64,000 nucleotides of DNA from Fodinibius sediminis (GCF_900182555.1 NZ_FXTH01000017.1:1-64000), one strand, 5' to 3'. Positions 52,602 through 62,709 are shown, counted from the stretch's first letter. Numbers and translations: made by a program. The notes: generated by a model from the letters alone, not told the origin.

Positions 52602-53600
52602 TTAGTCCTCATCAATCAAAAAGTTACAGCCGCGCAGGTCTTTGGGATTCCACCGGCCCCTCACCTCGAAGCGTCCCCTTTCGTCCATCACACCCGTATC
52701 ACCGGTAAGCAAAAAAGGACAAGAGTGCACATTTGCCAGGTCTATCACCCCGATCAATCCCTCATTGTTGGGCGGCACCGTTTCAGAAGGATCTTCCGGA
52801 TTTCGGATCGAAACCTTCATCCACGGGACGGTCCGAAACCAGTTGCCGCCGATGGCATAAGCCTGGCTCAAAAGTTCAGCCATCCCATACTCGGAGTGAA
52901 TGCGGCTGCCATCCAGTCCGAAGCCACGGGCCAGTCTGCGATGCAGCTCCCGGCGGCTCATTTCACGACGGTGGGTCTTCATCCCCCCCGTTTCAATAAC
53001 AATCGCGTTCGAGGGCAGGCGGACCGCCCCCAGCTCCACCAGGTCCAGCAAGCCAAACGCCGCACCAAAAAGGATAAGCTGCTTACCCTCCCGCTCCACC
53101 TCTTCGATGGCACTGCTCTCCAACGGGTTGGCAAGAGGCAAAAAACGACTTTTACCACTTTCATCCTGGTCAATGAGCTTCTGGAGCATATAGATCAGCG
53201 AGGAGTGGGGATTATCAGCATAGCCGGGCGTGTAGGCCCAGATGACACACTGATCCAGGTTATAAAACGCCTTGAACCCTTCCACCAGCGACTGTTCATA
53301 AATTCGGGCCTCGTGGACCCGGTGGATGCTCCGCTGCATCTCGGATGTTCCGCTGCTTTTGAACAGCCGATCCGGCTGCTCATCCGGCTTCGCTGTGATT
53401 TCAGCATCTTTAAAGGCCTTGACAGGCAGCAGGGGAATCCTGCTGATATCCTTCCCGCCTGAATTCAGGATATCAGGGGCCAGGGCCTCGCAAAAGCGAC
53501 GATAAACCAAGTTATTCTCAACCTGGTATTCGAAGATCTGTTGAACTTTTTCCTCAAAAGGGCGCTCTGCTGAAAAGATGACCGTTGACCAATTTTCCAT
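52602..53600 (-). CDS. luxE: LuxE-like acyl-protein synthetase
   Basis: This 332-residue protein fits the LuxE/PaaK-like adenylate-forming family: LFKSSGTSEMQRSIHRVHEA (phosphate loop), VIWAYTPGYADNPHSSLIYM, HSEYGMAELLSQAYAIGG (adenylate core) and LIGVIDLANVHSCPFLLTGD (hinge). It should activate a fatty acid as acyl-AMP and load it onto itself or LuxC. It lies just upstream of luxC in the same direction. Confidence 0.9.
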   Translation of the reverse strand: MENWSTVIFSAERPFEEKVQQIFEYQVENNLVYRRFCEALAPDILNSGGKDISRIPLLPVKAFKDAEITAKPDEQPDRLFKSSGTSEMQRSIHRVHEARIYEQSLVEGFKAFYNLDQCVIWAYTPGYADNPHSSLIYMLQKLIDQDESGKSRFLPLANPLESSAIEEVEREGKQLILFGAAFGLLDLVELGAVRLPSNAIVIETGGMKTHRREMSRRELHRRLARGFGLDGSRIHSEYGMAELLSQAYAIGGNWFRTVPWMKVSIRNPEDPSETVPPNNEGLIGVIDLANVHSCPFLLTGDTGVMDERGRFEVRGRWNPKDLRGCNFLIDED

Positions 53601-53702
53601 CTGGCATCATATGTGTTATACCACAGCGCACTAAGCAGCGGCACAAGGGCTGTGGTGATACTTATGTTGATTGTGAAGCGCCGGCAGTTTAATTTTTGAC
53701 CG

Positions 53703-54998
53703 CTACTCCAGCCCAACCCGCTGAAAAATACGCTCTACATTTCGCGTATGGTGTTCCAGGTCGAACGCCTCATCAATTTCCTCCCCGCTAAGGTTTTCCT
53801 GTACGGTTTCATCGGCTTCCACCAGATCACGAAACATGGTTTTCTCTTCCCACGCCTTCATGGCCAGCGGCTGAACCGTGTCATAGGCTTTTTCGCGCGA
53901 CATCCCCGTATCAATCAGTTTGTGGAGCACGCGCTGAGAGAACGTCAGCCCGTAGGTTTTATAGATGTTGTCGTGCATATTCTCATCGTAGATCGTAAGC
54001 TTTTCGATGACCCCGGAGAACCGGTTCAGCATATAATCCAGCAGAATCGTGGCATCCGGCAGGATAATGCGCTCAACGGAGGAGTGCGAAATATCGCGCT
54101 CGTGCCACAGGGGGATATTCTCGTAGGCCGAGACCATGTAGCCGCGCAACACGCGTGAACAGCCTGAAATATTCTCCGAGCTCACCGGGTTGCGCTTGTG
54201 GGGCATGGAGGAAGAGCCTTTCTGTCCTTTCCTGAAAAATTCCTCAGCTTCCCGCACTTCACTGCGCTGCAGGTGACGGATCTCCACGGCGATCTTCTCC
54301 ATCGTAGAACCGATGAGAGCCAGGGTTGAAATATAGTCAGCATGTCGATCGCGCTGCAGCGTTTGAGTAGAAATAGGTGCCGGCGACAGCCCCAGTTCTT
54401 CACAGACCGACTCCTCAACTTCCGGGGGAATATTGGCAAAGGTACCCACGGAGCCGCTCATCTTGCCAAACTCCACCCCTTCGGCCGCTTTCTCAAACCG
54501 CTCCTGGTTGCGTTTCATCTCGGCATACCAAAGCGCACATTTGAGACCGAAGGTCGTCGGTTCGGCATGCACGCCGTGCGTACGGCCCATCATGACCGTA
54601 AACTTGTGCTTCTTTGCCTTCTCCGCCAGCACATCGATGATATGCTGGATATCTTTTCGCAGTATTTCATTGGCCTGCTTCAATCGATAACCGTTGGCCG
54701 TATCCACAACATCGGTGGATGTAAGTCCGTAGTGAACCCACTTTTTCTCATCCCCGAGCGATTCCGAAACCGATCGCGTGAAAGCCACCACATCATGTCG
54801 CGTTTTCTTTTCAATCTCCTTGATGCGATCCACATCAAATGATGCCTTTTCGTACAGCTTCTCCACATCCTCTTGTGGAATTTTGCCGAGTTTGCTCCAG
54901 GCATTACAGGCGGCCAGCTCAACATCAAGCCAGGCTTGGAATTGATTTTCCAGCGACCAGATATCGGCCATCTCTTTTCGGGAATATCGCTCAATCAT
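53703..54998 (-). CDS. purB: Adenylosuccinate lyase
   Basis: This 431-residue enzyme acts twice in purine synthesis, splitting SAICAR and adenylosuccinate to release fumarate. It has the fumarase-superfamily blocks [36 protein letters not shown] (catalytic His), and [20 protein letters not shown] (mobile loop with catalytic Ser), plus [20 protein letters not shown]. Length is normal. It is a single gene in its direction, with luxE starting 102 bases downstream. Confidence 0.98.
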   Translation of the reverse strand: MIERYSRKEMADIWSLENQFQAWLDVELAACNAWSKLGKIPQEDVEKLYEKASFDVDRIKEIEKKTRHDVVAFTRSVSESLGDEKKWVHYGLTSTDVVDTANGYRLKQANEILRKDIQHIIDVLAEKAKKHKFTVMMGRTHGVHAEPTTFGLKCALWYAEMKRNQERFEKAAEGVEFGKMSGSVGTFANIPPEVEESVCEELGLSPAPISTQTLQRDRHADYISTLALIGSTMEKIAVEIRHLQRSEVREAEEFFRKGQKGSSSMPHKRNPVSSENISGCSRVLRGYMVSAYENIPLWHERDISHSSVERIILPDATILLDYMLNRFSGVIEKLTIYDENMHDNIYKTYGLTFSQRVLHKLIDTGMSREKAYDTVQPLAMKAWEEKTMFRDLVEADETVQENLSGEEIDEAFDLEHHTRNVERIFQRVGLE

Positions 54999-55137
54999 GA
55001 AATTGTATCCAATAATTTGGGATTGTTATGCAGACCCAAAGATATTGGATTTATTTGAAAAGGAGAAAACTCATACGGTCCTGATTTACACAGGGTCTCC
55101 GACGCCGGCCTCGTCGTGAACCCAGACCGGGGACAAC

Positions 55138-55175
55138 AAAAAAAAGAAGCCCGGGCTGATTTCCACAGCCCGGGC
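55138..55175 (-). terminator. Intrinsic terminator of the pilus operon
   Basis: GCCCGGGCT (55149-55157) and AGCCCGGGC (55167-55175) are perfect arms around a nine-base loop. Read on the - strand they are followed by the T-run complementary to the A-run at 55138-55145. It ends the operon that begins beyond the right edge. Confidence 0.93.
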
Positions 55176-55236
55176 CTGGCCTCATAAAATGCTCCCTTCC
55201 GGGAGCACGGGTTTGAGGGTACGTCAAGGGTAATCC

Positions 55237-56640
55237 TTACTTATTTCTGTCCTCCTTGCCTTCTATTACCCTCACGTTGTTATCCAGCTCCTCATAGGTT
55301 TTGCCCATCTCCCTAAACTGCGACCGCTGTTCTTTCAGCAGCTCCTGGGATGTCTTTATGCGCTGTTTTTTACGATCGGCCAGCTGAGGCTCTATGCTTG
55401 CCTTGATAAGAATAACCAGCTCCTGCTCAATCCGGTCATTGGCATTATAGCCAAAGAGATACCGCAATCCGAAAAACCATGGCGGAAGGTCCTTGAGAAG
55501 AGGTATTCCTTTGCGGACCGTTGCCTTTTCGGTTCGATACAGCCCCGCAATGACGGTTGACTCCCCGTCGAGCAGCAGGATTTGAGAATTTGCCTGCTGC
55601 TTGTTAATAACCGTGCTCACGGGATCCGGCTGGGCCGTCGACCGTTCAGCACTGATGTCCATTGCAATGAAAGTGGAATCCCCGTCCTTTACAATACTGG
55701 GCGTGACAGTGAGAATAGTCCCGACGCTGAAAAAACGGTCAGTGACATTGCCTGCGAAATCCCGCTGCTTGATGGAGAAATCCTGTCCTACCTGTATACG
55801 TCCTTCCTCCCCGTCCAGTACTTTTATTTCAGGGGTAGCCAGAATTTTCCCCAGGTTGTTTGCTTCAAATGCTTTAAACAGGGCCCGGACCTCGATACCG
55901 CTGCCGGCAATTTCACCGAAGTTAACCACCCCGTTGAACAGGTTCTGGGTCACTTCCTGCGCAGCCCGAGAATTTACTTCTACATAATCATTGCTGAAGC
56001 CTACATCCGGCAGGGTCTGGCGCGTTCCACCGCCTCCTCTTCCACCACCGCCACCGCCGCTCCCGCCGGAGCTCGGGTCGATAACCTGGCTCAGGCCCTC
56101 TGGCCGAGACCCCAGATTGTGGATGGTGCTCCAGTCAACCCCGATTTCCCGGAGAGCACGCTTGTTGCCTTCGAAGAAAACAGCCTTTATGCGTACTTCC
56201 CTGCTGCCAAAGTCCAGAGACATTTCCTCGGATGCCGGCCCGTTTCCGCCGGTATATTCCCCTGCTCCCTCCATCGCAATGACTTCATAGAACCGGGGGG
56301 TTTCGACCACCTGATATCCCTGTACATCTGCGATATACTGCAGTACATCTTTCCAGTATACCTTATTGATCGGGACACCGATCTCGGCCGTTGTTTTGGT
56401 ACGGTCTACGATTACCTTGTCAGCATAACGCTGAGCGTATTCGTTGAGCAAGTCAACAGCCTCGTCAAAGGTCATATTCTTGCTTAAACTGACCAACTCT
56501 TCCGGACTGGTATATTCTCTGACCGGGGCTTCCCTGCCGACCTGTGCCACCGCTGATCCACGGGGCGATACGGTCAGCAATCCTGTGACCACTGCTATGA
56601 AAAGCGCGTACATTACTCTTTTGATATTAGTCGTTTTCAT
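55237..56640 (-). CDS. pilQ: Secretin of the PilQ/GspD family
   Basis: This 467-residue protein has a signal peptide (ALFIAVVTGLLTVSPRGSAV), one N-domain (MTFDEAVDLLNEYAQRYADK, VYWKDVLQYIADVQGY), a Gly-rich linker (SSGGSGGGGGGRGGGG) and the secretin pore domain (GSGIEVRALFKAFEANNLGK, ILATPEIKVLDGEEGRIQVG, then LLLDGESTVIAGLYRTEKAT and GIPLLKDLPPWFFGLRYLFG). It forms the outer-membrane ring of a pilus or type II secretion-like machine. It is short because only one N-domain precedes the pore. Its ATG overlaps the PilO stop by one base (TAATG). Confidence 0.92.
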   Translation of the reverse strand: MKTTNIKRVMYALFIAVVTGLLTVSPRGSAVAQVGREAPVREYTSPEELVSLSKNMTFDEAVDLLNEYAQRYADKVIVDRTKTTAEIGVPINKVYWKDVLQYIADVQGYQVVETPRFYEVIAMEGAGEYTGGNGPASEEMSLDFGSREVRIKAVFFEGNKRALREIGVDWSTIHNLGSRPEGLSQVIDPSSGGSGGGGGGRGGGGTRQTLPDVGFSNDYVEVNSRAAQEVTQNLFNGVVNFGEIAGSGIEVRALFKAFEANNLGKILATPEIKVLDGEEGRIQVGQDFSIKQRDFAGNVTDRFFSVGTILTVTPSIVKDGDSTFIAMDISAERSTAQPDPVSTVINKQQANSQILLLDGESTVIAGLYRTEKATVRKGIPLLKDLPPWFFGLRYLFGYNANDRIEQELVILIKASIEPQLADRKKQRIKTSQELLKEQRSQFREMGKTYEELDNNVRVIEGKEDRNK

Positions 56641-57488
56641 TAGTCTAATTCCCTTGTTATATATTTTATGATTCCGCCTTCGTTTAATTTAAACGTCGCC
56701 GAATTACTGGTTCTGTCGACGGTAATAAGTGTACCCAGGTAAACCCGATCGCCTTCATAGAGATATTGTATGTTGCCGTTTTGGTCCCTGAGGGAAACAA
56801 AATTCTTGCCTACACTCAGCAGTTTACTGGCCTCTACATCCGGAAGGTTCTCCTCATTTTCCTTCACGTCATGGATCAGCGGGTAAAAAGAGTTGTAGGT
56901 GTAAACCGGCAGCTCTCTCGTCGGCTCCAGGGAATAATCCTCGAAAATCGACTTGCGATCGTACAGGCTCTCAAGCTTGAAGCTGTAGTTTACCCTGCCC
57001 AGATTTTCCAGGTCGGTCAGGGGCTCTATTGACATCTCCTTGATTTTGAATAGCGAGCGCCCGTATTCGATCCGATTGACAAACTGATTCAGGTTCCTGT
57101 AATAGCCTTCACCGCTTACATCAAACTTCAGTAAACCGAAATTGTCGTAATTGGTTGAATCCACCGAAATGAAATTCATATAGGTAAAAGCCCGGTCCTT
57201 TCCGAAGGAAATCAATGCGCTGTATACCTGATCGGCATTCTTTGCTTTCACAAGCAGCTTGGCATTTTCATTCACTTTCTCTTTTAACGTCTGGTATCGA
57301 TCTGCCAGGTTATCGTAGTTGTTGGCGATTTCCTGGTGTTCCTGCAGCTGTTCTTTTTTCTGGACAACCTCTTTGTCCAGACGATCTATCTCTGCATTCT
57401 CCACCCAGTGAAATCGTGACCAACCCGCTCCAACCATGACAAACCATACCCCTACCAGGATTAGTGAGTTTCTAATTGCGTAAGTCAC
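56640..57488 (-). CDS. PilO-like pilus assembly protein
   Basis: This 282-residue protein has one N-terminal hydrophobic helix (SLILVGVWFVMVGAGW), then a coiled-coil segment (ENAEIDRLDKEVVQKKEQLQ, EHQEIANNYDNLADRYQTLK) and an alpha/beta domain (FDVSGEGYYRNLNQFVNRIE). That is the PilO pattern: the inner-membrane anchor and periplasmic dimer partner of PilN. GTG at 57488 is chosen as start; it overlaps the end of the upstream gene by 17 bases, suggesting coupled translation. A PilP-type beta domain follows at the C-terminus (LLSVGKNFVSLRDQNGNIQY, TFKLNEGGIIKY), so this may be a PilO-PilP fusion. Confidence 0.82.
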   Translation of the reverse strand: MTYAIRNSLILVGVWFVMVGAGWSRFHWVENAEIDRLDKEVVQKKEQLQEHQEIANNYDNLADRYQTLKEKVNENAKLLVKAKNADQVYSALISFGKDRAFTYMNFISVDSTNYDNFGLLKFDVSGEGYYRNLNQFVNRIEYGRSLFKIKEMSIEPLTDLENLGRVNYSFKLESLYDRKSIFEDYSLEPTRELPVYTYNSFYPLIHDVKENEENLPDVEASKLLSVGKNFVSLRDQNGNIQYLYEGDRVYLGTLITVDRTSNSATFKLNEGGIIKYITRELD

Positions 57489-59148
57489 TGTTCGTACCCC
57501 CTTCTTCTTTGTTATTATTGATTGTATTCGACTGTTCTGCGAATTTTTGGTCCAGATTGTCCGTGAACCTGTTGTGCACCTTGATGGTAAACTTGTAGAG
57601 CCTAACGTCACGCATTTCCACCACGGACACTGCTTTCAGATCCGCTGATTCAAAAAGGTTGGTAACCTGTGGAATGCGGTCGCGCGTCATGCTATACCCC
57701 TGCAGCATAAAACCCTGTTCGGCATACTTTATTCGCTCAATCCATACATTTTTGATAGTGTTCAACCCGTCATTCAGCGTTTTCAGGGTCTCGCTCCAGT
57801 AGTAACTGCCCTGACTCAGTTCCTCAAGCAGCCCCATTTTCCTTTGCTCCACCTCATAAAGCTGCTGGGTCTCATGGGCTTGTGCCACCACTGGTTCCAG
57901 ATCCATAATCCGCAACTCGGTACGGAACAGTTCATCGTTGAGATCACTGATCTGTTGCTGCTTTTGCTGGTACATCCAGTTCCAAACCGTTGGTGTGACC
58001 AATAGCAAGAGCAGCAGGATAATGCCGTGCCATCGCAGCTTCAGGGTATTCTGGCGCTCCTCTATATAGGTGGGGAGCAGGGAATACTCGCTGTAATCAG
58101 TGTTTTTATTTTCCGCAGCCGCCAGGGCCACCCCTATTGCCGAGGTAAAGAAACCGGTAACGGCCTCAAGGTGTTCGGGAATAGCAAGGGCATCGGCTTT
58201 AAACCGAAATTCATCGACCCTGACATCCGGAAACTGCTTTTTGAAATAATTAATGGATGTGCCATTCAAATCATTATTGGTTACCAGTATGCGGTCCAGG
58301 CTGCTCAGTTCTCCGGTATCGAGCTGGAACAGTATTTTACTGAAAATCACATCCAGTACCTTTCTTGAATCCCTCCCCTCGTCGATAGGTGATATGACGT
58401 ACTGTATCTGGTTGCCCCGCATAAAGAAAATTCTCGTACGGTTGAAACTCATATGGATGACACAGGTAATTTCATCCGATGCCAGCTCGTAGTTTTGTTT
58501 AACCAGGCTGGCCAGAATCGCTTCATCGGGAAGGACCTGCCCAATGTTCACCTTGCCGGATTGCAGATCCCGGGCTTCCTCCAGCAGCCTCAGCAGATAC
58601 GGCTGGTTCTGGTAAGAGATCAACAGCAATGAGCCATCTTCCCGAATTTTGTACTCATAGCGATCCGCGCTCGGTACCGAACCATACACCTTGTCCAGGT
58701 GTTCCTCGACAAATTGTTGCAATTCTTTCTTTTTGAGGTGGCTGTAATCCTTGTCTCTGAAAATCTGGAAATTGCAATCTCCATTGCGAATGGTCATGCC
58801 CACGCTGATTTTCCTGGCCTTTTTTTCGCTCAGGACATCCGACACCGTCATCACATTCGCATTAAACGCATTCTCGCCTCCTCTCTCCTTGTCGACGGCC
58901 ATCAACAGGTCCAGCTCACCCGTTGTTTCACCATTTTCTTCATAGCGCTCGTCGAGCCCGAAGTGAAAGTCCTCATCGTAGTCCTTGACCACTTCTTTTG
59001 AACGGTTTTCACCCCGTTTTATCTCTTCTTCCTCTTTGATGGCCATACGGTCCAGCTGAGTCAGCTTCCAGCCATTTTTCTCTTTTTTTATACGGGCGAT
59101 TTTTAATAAATCCCCTTCCAGTGTTAACCCCAGGTATTCTTTAGCCAT
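57472..59148 (-). CDS. PilM-PilN fusion (GspL-like) assembly protein
   Basis: This 558-residue protein starts with an actin-like PilM domain (MAKEYLGLTLEGDLLKIARI, LIRVNNDLNGTS-like central strands, IGVALAAAENKN near 350), then one transmembrane helix (WHGIILLLLLLVTPTVWNWM, about residues 372-390), a coiled coil (QQISDLNDELFRTELRIMDL) and a PilN-type periplasmic domain (MLQGYSMTRDRIPQVTNLFE). In most type IV pilus systems PilM and PilN are separate; the fused form resembles GspL of type II secretion. It links the cytoplasmic ATPase to PilO. Confidence 0.82.
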   Translation of the reverse strand: MAKEYLGLTLEGDLLKIARIKKEKNGWKLTQLDRMAIKEEEEIKRGENRSKEVVKDYDEDFHFGLDERYEENGETTGELDLLMAVDKERGGENAFNANVMTVSDVLSEKKARKISVGMTIRNGDCNFQIFRDKDYSHLKKKELQQFVEEHLDKVYGSVPSADRYEYKIREDGSLLLISYQNQPYLLRLLEEARDLQSGKVNIGQVLPDEAILASLVKQNYELASDEITCVIHMSFNRTRIFFMRGNQIQYVISPIDEGRDSRKVLDVIFSKILFQLDTGELSSLDRILVTNNDLNGTSINYFKKQFPDVRVDEFRFKADALAIPEHLEAVTGFFTSAIGVALAAAENKNTDYSEYSLLPTYIEERQNTLKLRWHGIILLLLLLVTPTVWNWMYQQKQQQISDLNDELFRTELRIMDLEPVVAQAHETQQLYEVEQRKMGLLEELSQGSYYWSETLKTLNDGLNTIKNVWIERIKYAEQGFMLQGYSMTRDRIPQVTNLFESADLKAVSVVEMRDVRLYKFTIKVHNRFTDNLDQKFAEQSNTINNNKEEGGTNSDLRN

Positions 59149-59153
59149 GACGT

Positions 59154-60434
59154 TTACCCTACCATTGTGTTAAGTTTATCCATTGTCGACGGATTCAGCA
59201 GCTTATGCATCCGTTTCTTGTTATTTGAATAGTTCAAAGCGGTCTCTTCGGATATCTTACCCTGCTCATAGAGCCGCTTCAGATCCTGCTCCATGGTATG
59301 CATGCCCATTTTACCGCCTTCCATAAGCATTTGGTAAATCTCCCCGATATTATTATTTCGAATGGCCGCCTTGACCGAAGGTGTCACCAGCAGCACCTCT
59401 TTAGCCAGCACCCGCTTGCCGTCGAGACTCGGCACCAGCTTTTGGCTGATAACACAAGTCAGGACATCAGCCAGCCGCATCCGGATGCGTGTCTGCTCGT
59501 CGGTGGGTACCTCTCCCATGATTCGTTCGATGCTTTCCATGGCCGACGAGGTGTGAAGGGTTCCGAAGGTTTTGTGTCCGGAGTCCGTAATTTCAAGAGC
59601 GGTCATAATCGTCTCCGGATCCCTCAGTTCGCCGATCATGATAACATCCGGATCCTGGCGCAAGGCCTGGATCGCCCCGTTCTTGAACGAGGTCACATCC
59701 CGGCCCACTTCGCGGTGACGAATAATGCTTTTTATGGGTTCGTGTACCAGCTCTACGGGCGAGGCGATGATAACGATATGTGCTTCCATGCTCCGGTTGT
59801 TTGCATCTATAATAGTATCCAGCGTACTGGATTTTCCGGAACCCGTGATGCCCGTCACCAGGGTAAGGCCGTATTGAAAGTATTTCAGGCTCACCGCCTT
59901 GGCAACTTCGGGATGAAGCTCCAGTCCTTTAAATGGCCGGATGACATTGTCGATGCGGCGCATGTTCAGGGCCAGGTGCTCCATATCGTAATACATGTTG
60001 GCCCGGAAACGCTGATCCAGCCCTTCCGACTTTGCAATGGTGTAGGAAAAGTCAAAATTGCGCTGCTCAAACAGCTTCTTCCGCTGCCGGGGCATCAGCA
60101 GATTCAACAGCAGAATATCGGTTTCTCGCTTGGCAAGCCGGTAATCCGTATCAACCGGATTTTTATCCCCGTGGATCCGATACCAGACCCTCCCGATGCA
60201 GCCCGGGCCGCCCAGGTCAATATCCGAGGCCTCCAGGGGTTCCATCCGGTTCAGGTAATATTCCAGTTTGTCCGTCAGCTGCTGCTTCCACTCTTCCGGC
60301 TGCTGGTCGATGAGACTCGTCATCTCCCGCTGAAGATCTATGCCCCTGACGGTATCCGGCAACTGATGCAGCAGCGGCTGTATCATACCGGAGATTGCCT
60401 TCAAACTATGTTGATCCTTGATTTCGATGTTCAT
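59154..60434 (-). CDS. pilT: PilT/PilU-like retraction ATPase
   Basis: This 426-residue ATPase has a PAS-like N-terminal half (LPDTVRGIDLQREMTSLIDQ, GPGCIGRVWYRIHGDKNPVD) and a RecA-like core with Walker A TGITGSGKSSTLDTII, Asp box AHIVIIASPVELVHEPIKS, Walker B DVIMIGELRDPETIMTALEI and the His box DSGHKTFGTLHTSSAMESIE. The AIRNN...EIYQMLMEGGKMGMHTM end with a PilT-type C-terminus suggests pilus retraction. It lies in the same operon as the rest of the machine. Its slot between pseudopilins and PilMN is typical of Bacteroidota-type loci. Confidence 0.9.
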   Translation of the reverse strand: MNIEIKDQHSLKAISGMIQPLLHQLPDTVRGIDLQREMTSLIDQQPEEWKQQLTDKLEYYLNRMEPLEASDIDLGGPGCIGRVWYRIHGDKNPVDTDYRLAKRETDILLLNLLMPRQRKKLFEQRNFDFSYTIAKSEGLDQRFRANMYYDMEHLALNMRRIDNVIRPFKGLELHPEVAKAVSLKYFQYGLTLVTGITGSGKSSTLDTIIDANNRSMEAHIVIIASPVELVHEPIKSIIRHREVGRDVTSFKNGAIQALRQDPDVIMIGELRDPETIMTALEITDSGHKTFGTLHTSSAMESIERIMGEVPTDEQTRIRMRLADVLTCVISQKLVPSLDGKRVLAKEVLLVTPSVKAAIRNNNIGEIYQMLMEGGKMGMHTMEQDLKRLYEQGKISEETALNYSNNKKRMHKLLNPSTMDKLNTMVG

Positions 60435-60508
60435 GATTACGTACCCTCTCGTATTATTTAATGGTTACCCTTGTTATGTAATATTAACCCTTGTTTTTTA
60501 TCCAGTTG

Positions 60509-61561
60509 TCACTCATAGATATCCAGAATATCGAAGGTTGCCGGCAGGTTCTGTTTCGCCGCCTCCCGGGCAAAGTCCAGGGCCGCGCTGTTGTACTGTA
60601 TATTCAGATTCCCTCCCAGGTCAACCGTGGTGGGCGTGCCTTCCGACGATCCAACCACCACCGATCCATGGATGGTCGCTGTACCTTGTCCGTCGAACGC
60701 CCAGGAATTCTCAAATAAGACCAGGCCGTAGAAATTAAACGTCCCGGCCAGATCAATGGTCGACAGGTCCAGGTCCCCCGTCTTCTTTACTACCAGGATT
60801 CCATATCCGTTGACATTGCCTGTTATTTTAGCATAATCTTCCACAAAAAAGACGCCCGGGTTGTTCTTGCTTCCCAGATTTGACGTATACTGCCCGTTGA
60901 GGTAGGTGGCATTGGGCTCCAGCTGCCCTATTAACTCGGACAGCGTATTAAAATCCAGCGATTCATCGACCTCGATACTCGGGGTACCGGTATTTCCCAC
61001 CACCTGATCCAGCTGATTCTCGGTTCCGCTTTCCATGATCTGGTCCTTGCTGGCCTGGTCGATTACCGATATGCCGGGCAGTCCCTCTGGATCCTGGCCG
61101 CTTTCGTCCAGGCCGTTGATGTCAAAGCTCCCGTAGAGATTGGTTATAAAATTGGGATCCGTCAGGGCAAGCGCTCCCGGAATATCCGGAATCTGGGCTT
61201 CCACAATGGCCACCTTGTAGTTGACAGCGGCCGAATCCCCGTGCATGAGCCCCCGGGCATTCAGCTGCAGCTGATCGGCGCCCAAACTGGCATTGGTGGT
61301 ATGGTCCTCCATGACTACTTCGGCAGTACCATAGTCCAATATGATGGAATACGGCTTGTAGTTGTTGCGCCAGCTCGGGTCATCACGCAGTTCGTGCAGC
61401 GTGGCCTCCACTCCCGCATGGGCCAGGTTAATCATTTCAGCATTGTTCGCATAGGAGGCCGTACGCTGGGCCAGTGCCGTATGCCGGTCGTTGATATTTA
61501 TCTGGATAATTCCCAGGATTATGACGGTCACCGAACAAATATATATTAATGGACGTCCCAT
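60509..61561 (-). CDS. Large pilin-like/PilX-type protein
   Basis: This 350-residue protein has an N-terminal hydrophobic helix (LIYICSVTVIILGIIQININ) followed by a helix with SYANNAEMINLAHAGVEATL and a beta-rich C-terminal two thirds (DLDLSTIDLAGTFNFYGLVL, FDGQGTATIHGSVVVGSSEG). The layout is that of PilX/GspK-like minor pseudopilins, which sit at the pilus tip and prime assembly. The prepilin peptidase site is not classical (no clear G-F/M..E before the helix), so processing is uncertain. Confidence 0.68.
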   Translation of the reverse strand: MGRPLIYICSVTVIILGIIQININDRHTALAQRTASYANNAEMINLAHAGVEATLHELRDDPSWRNNYKPYSIILDYGTAEVVMEDHTTNASLGADQLQLNARGLMHGDSAAVNYKVAIVEAQIPDIPGALALTDPNFITNLYGSFDINGLDESGQDPEGLPGISVIDQASKDQIMESGTENQLDQVVGNTGTPSIEVDESLDFNTLSELIGQLEPNATYLNGQYTSNLGSKNNPGVFFVEDYAKITGNVNGYGILVVKKTGDLDLSTIDLAGTFNFYGLVLFENSWAFDGQGTATIHGSVVVGSSEGTPTTVDLGGNLNIQYNSAALDFAREAAKQNLPATFDILDIYE

Positions 61562-61598
61562 GATTATTTTCTCTTTTTATCGTTTCTGATTCATGCAG

Positions 61599-62144
61599 TC
61601 AATTGGCTATGCTCAGGGGCACAAACGTTTTTTCCCATGCGGCTTTCATATAATCATCACCCACCGGCTCGGCACTTTCGCTCACCAGCACTGCCTTCAC
61701 CCGCCGGATATCATCCAACACCGTGGTTGGGACGTTGTGATCATCGTAATACTGGAACCCAAACTTTATAACGCCCAGCTTTATATCGGTGCTGTGACCG
61801 TTCACCGTTCGCGTCAACACGTAATCAGCGGGATTCCTGGTCTCAGTTACCGCCTGGGTCTGGTCCCATTCCCAGGTAACCTGATCTACCACACCATCAT
61901 CCTCCAGGTCGCCCAGGAAGGTGAGTTTCTGCGGCGTTGCCTCCAGCAGGCTGCTCCCACTCTTCCGATAACCTATCTTACGGATGTCACTACTGAGGAC
62001 CGTCGATATATTGTCGATGTTAACCTTGGCTATCTGGTCGTTCATGGAATCCATGGAACTCTCTACCAGGCTGAGATTTACTTTAACCAGCGACAACATC
62101 AGGACACTGCCTATGGCAAAACTGGATATCAATGATAAATTCAT
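61599..62144 (-). CDS. Minor pseudopilin-like protein
   Basis: This 181-residue protein begins with a hydrophobic helix (SLISSFAIGSVLMLSLVKVN) continuing into a helical segment (ESSMDSMNDQIAKVNIDNIS), then a beta-rich domain (LTFLGDLEDDGVVDQVTWEW). The organisation is that of PilW/PilV-type minor pilins with no obvious cleavage site. Neighbouring genes and position in the pilus operon support this role. Confidence 0.65.
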   Translation of the reverse strand: MNLSLISSFAIGSVLMLSLVKVNLSLVESSMDSMNDQIAKVNIDNISTVLSSDIRKIGYRKSGSSLLEATPQKLTFLGDLEDDGVVDQVTWEWDQTQAVTETRNPADYVLTRTVNGHSTDIKLGVIKFGFQYYDDHNVPTTVLDDIRRVKAVLVSESAEPVGDDYMKAAWEKTFVPLSIAN

Positions 62145-62197
62145 GCCAACCTCTCTCTTTTATATTTTCTTGATCCGTACATGCGGCAATGGTTCGT

Positions 62198-62677
62198 TTA
62201 GTAATATGATTTTATGTAGGTAACACCCACGGTGTCCTGCGTTTCGGAGACAACCTCTACATGCAGGCGCTTGTAGGCCGTTTTAACGGACGATACCTGG
62301 CTCAAATCACTTTCCTGCATATACTCTACCCGGCACTTCGTTTTGTAAATTCCATGCTGGGTGGTGTCGGTACGCGTATAATTGTGATAGTCGTCGAAAT
62401 CGTCGAAGTACGGATATGTTTCTCCCATGTCCGATCCGATCAGCGAAAAATCATCCGGTACCTTCAGGGGGATGTAGCTGCCGGTGGAAGCTTCGTCAAA
62501 AGCTTTTGTTCTCGACTCGTCAGCGATATTCTGGGCCAGCGCAACGGCCGTATAGTCGAGCTCAGTCCGCACCATGGCCTTGTTGTTGTTCAACAGCACC
62601 CTGGTCAACCCCAGCTGCAGCAGGGCAAAAATAAACAGCGCCGCTACCAGCAGTATGTGTTCCGAAGTATCAACCAT
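62198..62677 (-). CDS. Minor pseudopilin-like protein
   Basis: This 159-residue protein has the hydrophobic helix HILLVAALFIFALLQLGLTR near the start, continued by VRTELDYTAVALAQNIADES, followed by a beta domain (RTDTTQHGIYKTKCRVEYMQ, LHVEVVSETQ). Like its two neighbours it resembles a minor pilin without a classical prepilin peptidase motif. It lies 32 bases downstream of the PilB-like ATPase gene. Confidence 0.62.
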   Translation of the reverse strand: MVDTSEHILLVAALFIFALLQLGLTRVLLNNNKAMVRTELDYTAVALAQNIADESRTKAFDEASTGSYIPLKVPDDFSLIGSDMGETYPYFDDFDDYHNYTRTDTTQHGIYKTKCRVEYMQESDLSQVSSVKTAYKRLHVEVVSETQDTVGVTYIKSYY

Positions 62678-62709
62678 GATTATTCCTCGTCAGCATGTTT
62701 TGTATTCAT

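Noticed and set aside
51463-53600. Considered a complete bioluminescence operon
   Set aside because: No luciferase or LuxD genes are present in the window.
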